Assembly: GCF_017873245.1 (NCBI RefSeq)
Contig: NZ_JAGGJY010000002.1
Span: forward strand, 310,001 to 374,000
Reading direction: 5' to 3'
DNA from: Clostridium tertium
GTDB lineage: Bacteria > Bacillota > Clostridia > Clostridiales > Clostridiaceae
DNA: 64,000 nucleotides
Positions 1-7,841 of the stretch are shown here, piece by piece (position 1 is the first letter of the stretch; each line of letters starts with the position of its first letter). The notes under the pieces were generated by a model, which ran no database searches, was not told the DNA's origin, and saw only the letters and a list, made by a program, of their open reading frames with translations. The position numbers and the translations under genes are program-made.

Positions 1-681
1 AACAGCTGGTGCTATTGCATCTTCTTCACCTAGACTTGAAATATACGTGTCATACCCTTCATTTTCTCTTGCCCAAGCAAATAATAAAGTATTATCATGA
101 GCTAATGCAGCTCCTCTTCCATCTTTTAATGCAGCAAATGTTTCAGTGTTTTGTTCAAACTTAACTAGTTCAATATCAGGATAGTTTTTTGTAAAATAAC
201 TTTCTGCTGTTGTTCCCTTATTTACAAGTAACTTTTTGCCTTTTAAATCATCTACTGATTTTATTGGTGCTCCATCTGGTGAAACCACGCCTAATGAAAC
301 CTTCATATATGGAGTTGCAAAATCTACTTTTTCTTTTCTTTCCGGTGTAACTGTAAAGTTAGCTAATATTATATCAACTTTGTTTGATTGTAAATATTCT
401 ACTCTATTTGCAGCTTCAACTAATACAAATTCAACTTTATTTTCATCCCCTAATAAATCCTTTGCTAATCTCTTTGCTAAATAGACATCATATCCTTGGT
501 TTGCTCCTTTTTCATCTACAAATCCAAATGGTGGCTTATCGCTAAACACTCCGATTCTTATCTTACCAGCTTTTTTAATTACATCTATTGATGACTTACT
601 TTCTTCTGCCTTACTTCCACATCCAACTAATGCCCCCAATGCTATTACTAATGTTAAAATTAATGATAAAAGTTTTTTCAT
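1..681 (-). CDS. Amino-acid (probably cysteine/cystine) ABC transporter substrate-binding lipoprotein, 3' end outside window
   Basis: Extracytoplasmic solute-binding lipoprotein that delivers an amino acid to the permeases encoded upstream. The window holds the first 227 codons; the C-terminus runs off the left edge. The N-terminus has a lipoprotein signal with lipobox LVGC, so the mature protein should be membrane-anchored through that Cys. The segments VLVEAANRVEYLQSNKVDII and TPERKEKVDFATPYMKV closely match, from memory, the cysteine-binding protein CjaA of Campylobacter. The start follows AAGGAAGGGG. It is the last gene of a four-gene importer operon behind a T-box whose specifier reads TGC (Cys), which agrees with a cyst(e)ine substrate. 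The family call is firm; the substrate is inferred. Confidence 0.9.
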   Translation of the reverse strand, partial: MKKLLSLILTLVIALGALVGCGSKAEESKSSIDVIKKAGKIRIGVFSDKPPFGFVDEKGANQGYDVYLAKRLAKDLLGDENKVEFVLVEAANRVEYLQSNKVDIILANFTVTPERKEKVDFATPYMKVSLGVVSPDGAPIKSVDDLKGKKLLVNKGTTAESYFTKNYPDIELVKFEQNTETFAALKDGRGAALAHDNTLLFAWARENEGYDTYISSLGEEDAIAPAV

Positions 682-703
682 TTTATTTACCCCTTCCTTT
701 TTA

Positions 704-1450
704 TTATTTATAAAAATCAAATGATGATAAAAAGCTTTTTGCTCTTTCAGTTTTTGGATTTTCAAAAAACTCTTTTGGAGAAGATACTTCTACTATTTTA
801 CCTTCTTCCATAAATACAATCTTATCTGCTACATGTTTTGCAAATTCTAATTCATGAGTAACTACGACCATAGTCATACCATTTTGAGCAAGCTCTAATA
901 ATACCATTAGAACTTCTCTAACCATTTCTGGATCTAACGCTGCTGTAACTTCATCAAAAAGCATTATTTCTGGATTCATACACAAAGCCCTAACTATTGC
1001 TATTCTTTGCTTTTGACCTCCTGAAAGTTCTCTTGGATAAGCATATTTTCTATTAAATAATCCAACTCTTTTTAAAAGTTCATCTGCTTGTTTTTCAGCC
1101 TCTTCTTTATTTCTATTTTGGGCCTTAGTCGGTCCAAGCAAAATATTATTTATAACATTCATATGGGGAAATAATTCATAGCTTTGAAAAACCATTCCTA
1201 TTGTTCCTCTTACCTTTTCAAATTCTACCTCTTTACCTAAAATCCCATAATTGTTTAAGACTATTTCTCCTTCAGTTACATCTTCTAAGCCATTTAAACA
1301 CCTCAAAAATGTACTTTTACCACAACCTGAAGGACCCAAAATTACTACTACTTCGCCTTTTTTCACTTCTAAGTCTATTCCCTTTAATGCTTCTATCTCC
1401 CCATAACTTTTCTTTATATTTTTCACTTTAAGCAATATTTCTTCACTCAT
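704..1450 (-). CDS. Polar amino acid ABC transporter ATP-binding protein
   Basis: 248-residue ATPase subunit that drives the importer with the two permeases and the binding protein. Walker [10 protein letters not shown] lies at about residues 40-48, the signature LSGGQKQR near 140 and Walker B IMLFDE near 160. The D-loop reads VTAALDP rather than the commoner PTSALDP, a variant that occurs in this GlnQ/HisP-type family. Length is normal for amino-acid importers (about 240-250). It lies 22 bases upstream of the binding-protein start and 10 bases downstream of a permease stop, so all four genes should share the transcript from the T-box promoter. The cyst(e)ine substrate is inferred from the T-box and the binding protein. 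Confidence 0.95.
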   Translation of the reverse strand: MSEEILLKVKNIKKSYGEIEALKGIDLEVKKGEVVVILGPSGCGKSTFLRCLNGLEDVTEGEIVLNNYGILGKEVEFEKVRGTIGMVFQSYELFPHMNVINNILLGPTKAQNRNKEEAEKQADELLKRVGLFNRKYAYPRELSGGQKQRIAIVRALCMNPEIMLFDEVTAALDPEMVREVLMVLLELAQNGMTMVVVTHELEFAKHVADKIVFMEEGKIVEVSSPKEFFENPKTERAKSFLSSFDFYK

Positions 1451-1460
1451 AAAATCCCCC

Positions 1461-2135
1461 CTAATTTAGTTTTTTCTCTAAAGCCTTTGCTCCCAACGAA
1501 ATTGGAAAACAAATCAAAAAATATATTATAAGCAACACACCATAAATCCAAAATGATGCTAGTGGCTCTGTTAATACTGTTCTTTCTATAATTTGCTGTC
1601 CAACTTTAACTAAATCAACTGCACCTATTAAAGTCATTAATGTAGTTGTTTTAATCATTCTAGTACTTAAATTTATAATACCTGGCATAACTCTTCTTAT
1701 ACTAATTGGAATAATAATATATCTATAAGTTTTTATCTTATTTAAAGATAATGCCATGGCTGATTCATAATATATTTTAGGAATTGAAGTAATTGCTCCT
1801 CTTACTAAATCTCCAATTTCTGCTGTTCCCCATAAAGTAAAAACAATATATCCAACTATTGTAGATTCTAAATGAATATTTAAAAGTGTAGGTACTCCAA
1901 AGTAAAACAAAAATAACCACACCATTAATGGAATTATTCTTATACTTTCTAAATATATAGTTGATATTACTTTTACAACCTTTCTTTTACTTGTCATAAT
2001 TATTCCAAATATAACTCCTAATATAGTTGATAAAACAACAGATATAATAGCCACATTTAAAGTTACTAGTAACCCCTCAATAAGCCTTTTCATATTGTCC
2101 ACATTAAAAATTATATTATTGCTCAAATTCTCCAT
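1461..2135 (-). CDS. Amino acid ABC transporter permease (second subunit)
   Basis: 224-residue inner-membrane permease of the His/Glu/Gln/Arg type, with about five hydrophobic segments. The EAA-type cytoplasmic loop reads [20 protein letters not shown] at about residues 121-140, where it would contact the ATPase. The start has an excellent AGGAGG site and lies inside the end of the preceding permease gene (20-base overlap), a sign of translational coupling. Two different permeases side by side imply a heterodimeric channel, as in several cystine and polar amino-acid importers. Confidence 0.93.
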   Translation of the reverse strand: MENLSNNIIFNVDNMKRLIEGLLVTLNVAIISVVLSTILGVIFGIIMTSKRKVVKVISTIYLESIRIIPLMVWLFLFYFGVPTLLNIHLESTIVGYIVFTLWGTAEIGDLVRGAITSIPKIYYESAMALSLNKIKTYRYIIIPISIRRVMPGIINLSTRMIKTTTLMTLIGAVDLVKVGQQIIERTVLTEPLASFWIYGVLLIIYFLICFPISLGAKALEKKLN

Positions 2136-2781
2136 GCCTTAACCTCCTCTCTAAAATCCTACTGATTATTGAAATGGGAAGTAATATCATAAGGTAAAAT
2201 ACTACAACTAAGATTAATGCTTCATTTGTTTTATAGTACATTCCTATAACATCTTTAGTAACAAACATAAGCTCTGCAACTGCTATTGATCCTATTATAG
2301 ATGTTTCCTTTACTAAGAATATACAATTTGCTACTATAGATGGAATTGATATAGAAAAGCTCATTGGCATCACTATATATCTTAAAATTTGTGTTTTACT
2401 TAATCCTAAAGCTTGTCCGCTTTCTATTTGTGATTTAGCAACTGCATCTATTCCTCCTCTAAAGGATTCTGCCATATAGGCCCCACCTAAAAATGATAGA
2501 CCTATAACGCCGCAAGCAAATCCACTTAACTTTACTCCAAGCTTAGTTAAGCCATAATAGAGAAAAAATACTTGTATTAAAAGTGGTGTATTCCTTGAAA
2601 ATTCTATATATCCTTTAGATATTACATTTACCCATTTTATATTAAAATATCTGGCCACTTCTATTATTACTCCAATTAAAATAGATAAGATAATCGATAT
2701 AATTGCTAATTTTATAGTGATAGCTGTTGCTTGAAAAAAATCTGGTAAACTCCTAATAATAAAATTGAAATCTAGCTCCAT
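2116..2781 (-). CDS. Amino acid ABC transporter permease (first subunit)
   Basis: 221-residue membrane permease and first gene of the importer operon. I chose the ATG at 2781 (MELDFNF) because AGGAGG stands seven bases upstream; the frame stays open to 2850 but without a comparable site. Hydrophobic segments and the EAA loop SGQALGLSKTQILRYIVMP are visible. Its 3' end overlaps the next permease by 20 bases. The leader upstream carries the T-box at 2899-3154, so expression should rise when tRNA-Cys is uncharged. Confidence 0.93.
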   Translation of the reverse strand: MELDFNFIIRSLPDFFQATAITIKLAIISIILSILIGVIIEVARYFNIKWVNVISKGYIEFSRNTPLLIQVFFLYYGLTKLGVKLSGFACGVIGLSFLGGAYMAESFRGGIDAVAKSQIESGQALGLSKTQILRYIVMPMSFSISIPSIVANCIFLVKETSIIGSIAVAELMFVTKDVIGMYYKTNEALILVVVFYLMILLPISIISRILERRLRHGEFEQ

Positions 2782-2898
2782 AAAATCCCTCCTAAATCTT
2801 AAAGCCTTTATAAAAGTTTTCAAAATACTAAATTCTCTTAGATCCATCAAATTTTATATTAGATTTAAATATAATATTCTTAAGAGAATTTATATAAA

Positions 2899-3154
2899 TA
2901 AAAAAACTCCCTCTCTTATACTTTATAAGAGACGAAGTCATACTCCGCGGTTCCACTCTAATTGAACATAGTTCCACCTTAAACTTCGCTATAAACGGCG
3001 ACCCGTTAAAGTACTACTAATATTTCATACTTTAAACTCCGAAGTGCACTTCATATATTACTTTGCCAAAGGATCTCAGCAACTCCTTCTCTCTGTAAGC
3101 ACTATTAATATACTACTTTCTTCATCTCAGTTTTCCTACTATTCCGATATGTTT
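2899..3154 (-). promoter_or_regulatory. T-box leader, probable cysteine (TGC) specifier, upstream of ABC importer
   Basis: Read on the minus strand, the leader has the T-box core AGAGTGGAACCGCGG (2945-2959). It is followed by an intrinsic terminator whose stem CTCTTATA/TATAAGAG runs into seven T residues (about 2899-2936). In the 3' side of stem I, GAAG-TGC-ACTTCGGAGTT places TGC, a Cys codon, at 3048-3046 in the usual specifier position. Known mechanism: uncharged tRNA pairs with the specifier and the T-box bulge and favours the antiterminator. The specifier sequence is nearly identical in the cysK T-box at 45.5-45.8 kb. The class is certain; the amino acid is inferred from the alignment. 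Confidence 0.93.
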
Positions 3155-3160
3155 AATTTA

Positions 3161-3188
3161 ATTATACTCTTTTGGGTTTATTTGTCAA
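3161..3188 (-). promoter_or_regulatory. Sigma-A-type promoter of the importer operon
   Basis: On the minus strand TTGACA (3188-3183), a 16-base spacer and TATAAT (3166-3161): both hexamers match consensus. The start of transcription would fall near 3155, just before stem I of the T-box. The cysK T-box promoter has the same hexamers and the same 16-base spacing. Confidence 0.85.
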
Positions 3189-3370
3189 TATGTATTTTTT
3201 ATCTCTACTATTTTATTTATACCATTTTATTCCCATCTTTTTTATTTCTATATTTTTTTATTTCTAACATTTTTATTTTAATGTATGCTTATACAATTAA
3301 ATAGTTCAATTATATAAAATAAAATTTATAAAAGCTTATCTAAATAATAAACTTTTCTATAATTTCTACA

Positions 3371-3399
3371 AAAAATAAAAAAGCTGCCAAAAGGCAACT
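3371..3399 (-). terminator. Intrinsic terminator after degV-like gene
   Basis: On the minus strand a seven-pair stem AGTTGCC/GGCAGCT (one G-T pair) with loop TTTT is followed by a T-rich tract. It lies about 55 bases after the stop of the DegV gene. Confidence 0.8.
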
Positions 3400-3452
3400 C
3401 TTTATTTAAAATTCATTATTTTTATAGGGTTAAAAACAAATTGATTAATCTT

Positions 3453-4319
3453 TTATCTTTGATTTCCTATAAATACTACTCCTAAAGTTCCAGGTCCACC
3501 ATGAGTTCCTATTACTGCACCTATAGAGTTAATAATAACATCTTTAACTTTAACTTCCTCAAGTATCATTCTTTTTATATCTTCAGCATCTTCTAAACAA
3601 TCTGCATGACATATAAATATTACTTGATTCTCTGGATTTATTACTTTTTCTTTTAATTGTTGAACTAAATATTTTAAAGCTTTTTTTCTTCCCTTTATTT
3701 TATCTCCTGGAATAACCTTTCCATCATTATCTATTTTTAAAGTTGGTTTTATCCCAAGTAATCCTCCCACTGCTGCTACTGTACCTGAAATACGTCCCCC
3801 TCTTTTTAAGTGATTTAAATCATCTACTGTTATTGCATGAATAACATTCTTTTTAATTGATTCTAAATATTCTACAACTTCATTAATATCTATATTATTT
3901 TTTATCATTTCATTTGCTTTATAAACTAAAGATCCTTCTCCAACAGATACACTTAATGAATCAATAACTTTTATATTTGCATTCGAATATTCTTCTAATA
4001 CCATTTCTCTAGCTGTATATGCACTATTATAAGTTCCACTTAATGCCGAAGATAACCCTATATAAATTATTGCTTCTCCTTGCTCTACATACTTTTTAAA
4101 TATTTCTAAAAAAGTTCCAACATTTACTTGAGTAGTAGATGGCATTGCGCCCTCTTTTATCATTTTATAAAAATCTTCATGTTTCAAAGTTTGTCCTAAG
4201 TCATCAGGTATAAATTCTCCATTTATATTGACCATAAGTGGTACTACTTCTATATTATTTTCTTTTATATATTCTAAAGATAAATCACATGCTGAATCAG
4301 TTATAAGTCTAACTTTCAT
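3453..4319 (-). CDS. DegV family fatty-acid-binding protein
   Basis: 288-residue cytoplasmic protein of the DegV/FakB fold, which binds a fatty acid and, in FakB proteins, presents it to the FakA kinase. Family marks are the N-terminal LITDSACDLS, the STTQVNVGTF segment near residue 60, SALSGTYNSA near 94 and the C-terminal GTHGGPGTLGVVF. The ATG at 4319 sits nine bases from GGAG; a TTG nine bases further upstream is too close to that site. The gene has its own terminator and stands alone between the T-box and gpmI. A second, clearly related DegV gene lies at 26430-27266. No fakA lies in this window, so the partner is unknown. Confidence 0.92.
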   Translation of the reverse strand: MKVRLITDSACDLSLEYIKENNIEVVPLMVNINGEFIPDDLGQTLKHEDFYKMIKEGAMPSTTQVNVGTFLEIFKKYVEQGEAIIYIGLSSALSGTYNSAYTAREMVLEEYSNANIKVIDSLSVSVGEGSLVYKANEMIKNNIDINEVVEYLESIKKNVIHAITVDDLNHLKRGGRISGTVAAVGGLLGIKPTLKIDNDGKVIPGDKIKGRKKALKYLVQQLKEKVINPENQVIFICHADCLEDAEDIKRMILEEVKVKDVIINSIGAVIGTHGGPGTLGVVFIGNQR

Positions 4320-4422
4320 AATATTCAACTCCTACAATTACTTTCGTTTTAGTAATTGATATTATACATTCAAAACTTTTCATTGTCAAATCCTTTGATT
4401 ATCAAAATATATATATATATAT

Positions 4423-4453
4423 AAGAAGAATAAACTTAAAGTCTATCCTTCTT
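4423..4453 (-). terminator. Hairpin after gpmI
   Basis: An imperfect stem AAGAAGGATAGAC/GTTTATTCTTCTT begins nine bases after the gpmI stop. The tail is alternating TA rather than a T-run, so it may be a weak terminator. Confidence 0.5.
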
Positions 4454-4461
4454 TTAAAATA

Positions 4462-5988
4462 TTATTTATTTACTATTAAACATTCTCCAGTCATTTCTTC
4501 TGGTTTTGAAAGACCCATTTCATTTAACATAGTAGGAGCTATATCTGCTAGCTTACCTTCTTTTAATGTTCTTCCTTCAGTTCTGTTTGAAACCCAAATG
4601 AATGGAACTGGATCTGTAGTATGTGCTGTAAATGGATTTCCTGTTGAGAAATCTATCATAGTTTCTGCATTACCGTGGTCAGCAGTTATAAATAAAGTTC
4701 CGTCTTTTTCTAGAATCTTATTTGCAACCTTTCCTAAGCATTCATCTACAACTTCGATAGCTTTTACAGCTGCTTCCATTACTCCTGTATGTCCAACCAT
4801 ATCTGGGTTAGCATAGTTTAGAATAATCATATCATACTTATCTTCATTAATTCTATTAATTAATTCTTCTGTTACTTCATAAGCACTCATTTCTGGCTTT
4901 AAGTCATAAGTAGCAACCTTAGGTGATGCTATAAGAGCTCTATCTTCACCTGGATTTTCCTTTTCAACTCCACCATTAAAGAAGAATGTAACGTGAGCAT
5001 ATTTTTCTGTTTCTGCAATTCTCAATTGATTTAATCCATTGTTTGATACATATTCTCCTAAAGTATTAGTAATACTTTCTGGTCTGTATGCAACATGTAC
5101 TCCTTCTAAAGTCTTATCATATTGAGTCATTGTAACAAATGTTAAGTTTAAAGTTTCTCTCTTAAATCCTGCAAAATCTTTATCATTTATTGCCCTAGTT
5201 ATTTCTCTAGCTCTATCTGGTCTAAAGTTAAAGAATATTACTGAATCTCCATTTTTAATCATTCCATTTGAATCTACAACAGCCGGTAATACGAACTCAT
5301 CTGTTTTATTATCGTGGTATGATTTTTCTATTGCTTCTACTGCTGAAGCTGCAATTTCACCTTTTCCAAGTACCATTGCATTGTAAGCAAGTTCAACTCT
5401 TTCCCATCTGTTATCTCTATCCATTGCATAGTATCTTCCTGCAACAGTAGCTATCTTACCTACACCAATTTCTTTCATGTAGTTTTCTAGTTCTATTATA
5501 AAATCTTTTCCTGATGATGGTGGAACGTCTCTTCCATCCATGAAGCAGTGAACATATACATTTTGTAATCCAGCTTCTTTAGCTAGCTTTAATAAGCCTT
5601 TTAAGTGATCTATATGTGAGTGAACTCCACCATCTGATAATAATCCCATTAAGTGAAGTGCTGCATTATTTTCTTTAGCATTATTAACAGCAAGAGTTAA
5701 TGCATCATTTTTGAAGAATCCACCTTCACTAATTTCTTTAGTTATTCTAGTTAATTCTTGGTATATAATTCTTCCTGCACCTATATTTAAATGACCAACT
5801 TCTGAGTTACCCATTTGTCCATCTGGTAATCCAACATATAATCCACTAGCTTGTAATTGAGTGTGTGGATATTTTTCCATTAATCCACTAAAGTTTGGTT
5901 TATTAGCTGCTTCAACAGCATTTCCATCTGACTTTGGAGCTATTCCAAAGCCATCTAATATCATTAACATTACAGGTTTCTTCGCCAT
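4462..5988 (-). CDS. gpmI: 2,3-bisphosphoglycerate-independent phosphoglycerate mutase
   Basis: Interconverts 3- and 2-phosphoglycerate in glycolysis; a Mn-dependent alkaline-phosphatase-fold enzyme. The 508-residue product has the usual family length. Visible motifs are LMILDGFG at the N-terminus, GNSEVGH with the nucleophile Ser, [35 protein letters not shown] and ADHGNAE with metal ligands. The ATG at 5988 follows GGAGGGAATT; an upstream in-frame start at 6027 lacks such a site. In related clostridia this gene usually follows tpiA directly. Here about 13 kb of sugar-use genes lie between them, and gpmI has its own promoter at 6062-6090. Confidence 0.97.
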   Translation of the reverse strand: MAKKPVMLMILDGFGIAPKSDGNAVEAANKPNFSGLMEKYPHTQLQASGLYVGLPDGQMGNSEVGHLNIGAGRIIYQELTRITKEISEGGFFKNDALTLAVNNAKENNAALHLMGLLSDGGVHSHIDHLKGLLKLAKEAGLQNVYVHCFMDGRDVPPSSGKDFIIELENYMKEIGVGKIATVAGRYYAMDRDNRWERVELAYNAMVLGKGEIAASAVEAIEKSYHDNKTDEFVLPAVVDSNGMIKNGDSVIFFNFRPDRAREITRAINDKDFAGFKRETLNLTFVTMTQYDKTLEGVHVAYRPESITNTLGEYVSNNGLNQLRIAETEKYAHVTFFFNGGVEKENPGEDRALIASPKVATYDLKPEMSAYEVTEELINRINEDKYDMIILNYANPDMVGHTGVMEAAVKAIEVVDECLGKVANKILEKDGTLFITADHGNAETMIDFSTGNPFTAHTTDPVPFIWVSNRTEGRTLKEGKLADIAPTMLNEMGLSKPEEMTGECLIVNK

Positions 5989-6061
5989 AATTCCCTCCAA
6001 ATTTTTATTAAAATCTATATTTGACAATATTCTAATATTATCTTTCTTAATTTATATATAT

Positions 6062-6090
6062 ATTATACTATAATTAGTGACCTTAAACAA
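6062..6090 (-). promoter_or_regulatory. Promoter of gpmI
   Basis: On the minus strand TTGTTT (6090-6085), a 17-base spacer and TATAAT (6067-6062). It lies about 75 bases upstream of the gpmI start and would let gpmI be transcribed independently of tpiA and of the sugar locus. Confidence 0.7.
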
Positions 6091-6272
6091 TAAAAGCACT
6101 GATTAGGTAAACCTTTGCAGAAAATTATTTTAACTCTATAAAACATATTTTAGAATATTTTCTAAAAATTTAAATTTTTCGTTTCTCCAAAACCATTTAA
6201 TACTCTAATATAAATTTAAAATTATTTATTTTTTGATAAAACTTGTATTTAAATTAATGATATTTAGATAAG

Positions 6273-7757
6273 TTACATTTTTTTCCCCATTATTATAAGT
6301 TCAGAAATAGCAAATTCTTCTTTATTACTAAATTCTATAACTATTTCTTTGGTATTAACTTCATCAAAAGAAATTATAGTAGCTTCTCCTGGTAATTTTG
6401 CCAAACTAGAATCAATTCCTTTAAATGTTTTATTTCTTGAAACTTTTATTTTCTTTATCTCTGGTCTTTTACCTTCTTCTACATTCCCATACATAAGTAT
6501 ATCTGTAGCTTTTATTTCCTCTTTTAATTTTATAGTCAATTTATTTTTCCCCTTACCACTCCATTCATAATCTTCAAAATTATTATGATAAACTATTTCT
6601 CCATCATATAATAATTTTTCATCTTTTTCTGATTCACCTTCTACTTCTATAGATTCTATTAAATCATTAAGATTATCGCTACTGCCAGTTCCTGATGGTA
6701 AAGGTTGAGGTGTTACACTTGGACCATTTATATACATTGTTCCATCTTCTCTAAATCCAAGTTTATCTATATTTATCGTCCTTCTACTTCCTCCATCTTC
6801 TGGATTCATATGTGTATGATACACTGAATATATTTCCTTACCATCTTTTGATTTTGTAACAGAATTATGACCTGAACCCGAAACATGTGTCCACTCTATT
6901 TCACTTGTTAAAACTGGATTATTTTCATATTTTTCAAATGGTCCTAAAGGATTATCAGAAACAGCATAACCTATAGAATATAATTTATCCCAGTATGGAT
7001 GAGCTGAATACATTAAATAATATCTATCATTTTCCTTCAAGATTGTTGGACCTTCATTCCATACCCATTCCCCTTGGACATCTTCCCATTCTTGTTCTGG
7101 AGTAGTTAACAATACTGGTTCTCCTTTGAAAGTTACCATATCATCACTTAACTCTACCCCATATATTTGACTAGTATTTTTCCCATTTATCTGATTTGTA
7201 GAGCAATCTTTAACATAATAAAGATACATTTTACCATCTTCCATAAGTATATTTGCATCAATAACTGCAAATTCTTCACCTATTATAGGTCTGTTTGTTA
7301 TATCTTCAAAAGGTCCATATGGATTATCGCTAGCAGCAACCCCTAATCCAAGATTTTTTGTTTCTCTATCTCTTGCAGTGTAATACATATAGTACTTGCC
7401 ATTTTTATAATATACCTCAGGAGCCCAGTAATCTCTATTGGACCAGCTTCCCCTTTTAGCCATATAGGCAACTCCAACTTCTTTCCAAGTAATTAAATCA
7501 TCTGATTCCCAAGCTAGATATCCAGACGCTTGAATTTTATCACTTGTTCCATATGCATAATACTTTCCATCCTCAGTTCTTAATATAAAAGGATCTGCTA
7601 TTAACTCTATATTTTGTGGATTAGTATAAAACTTACTTTGATCATAGTTATCTGAGGTAACTTGAATAAAACTATCTCCTTTCCCCTCACAACTAATTAA
7701 AGTTCCAACTACTCCTACAAGAATACAGCCTACTAATATTTTTTTATATTTCTTCAT
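6273..7757 (-). CDS. GH43 glycoside hydrolase lipoprotein
   Basis: 494-residue secreted, membrane-anchored family 43 glycosidase. The signal peptide ends in lipobox LISC (Cys 23). A five-bladed GH43 domain covers about residues 45-350. The expected catalytic residues are visible: Asp55 in ELIADPF (base), Asp167 in AVIDANI (pKa modulator) and Glu235 in WNEGPT (acid). A further domain of about 120 residues (370-494), rich in beta strands, may bind carbohydrate. GH43 enzymes are mostly arabinofuranosidases, xylosidases or galactanases; the exact substrate cannot be read here. The ATG at 7757 follows GGAGG; a GTG within that site is not a likely start. It is the last gene of the glycoside locus, 84 bases after another GH43 gene. 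Confidence 0.9.
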   Translation of the reverse strand: MKKYKKILVGCILVGVVGTLISCEGKGDSFIQVTSDNYDQSKFYTNPQNIELIADPFILRTEDGKYYAYGTSDKIQASGYLAWESDDLITWKEVGVAYMAKRGSWSNRDYWAPEVYYKNGKYYMYYTARDRETKNLGLGVAASDNPYGPFEDITNRPIIGEEFAVIDANILMEDGKMYLYYVKDCSTNQINGKNTSQIYGVELSDDMVTFKGEPVLLTTPEQEWEDVQGEWVWNEGPTILKENDRYYLMYSAHPYWDKLYSIGYAVSDNPLGPFEKYENNPVLTSEIEWTHVSGSGHNSVTKSKDGKEIYSVYHTHMNPEDGGSRRTINIDKLGFREDGTMYINGPSVTPQPLPSGTGSSDNLNDLIESIEVEGESEKDEKLLYDGEIVYHNNFEDYEWSGKGKNKLTIKLKEEIKATDILMYGNVEEGKRPEIKKIKVSRNKTFKGIDSSLAKLPGEATIISFDEVNTKEIVIEFSNKEEFAISELIIMGKKM

Positions 7758-7841
7758 TTTTGCCTCCACAACAATTATTCGATTTGTTAAATTATATTAA
7801 TATTACTTCTCTGAGATTTAATATATACAAACAGTATTACG

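Noticed and set aside
236..484. 82-codon plus-strand frame within the amino-acid binding-protein gene
   Set aside because: It lies wholly opposite a clear lipoprotein gene, has no ribosome binding site and reads as antisense low-complexity sequence.
3044..3304. 86-codon hydrophobic plus-strand frame across the T-box
   Set aside because: It overlaps the T-box and promoter of the importer and is only AT-rich sequence read as Phe/Leu/Ile/Tyr.
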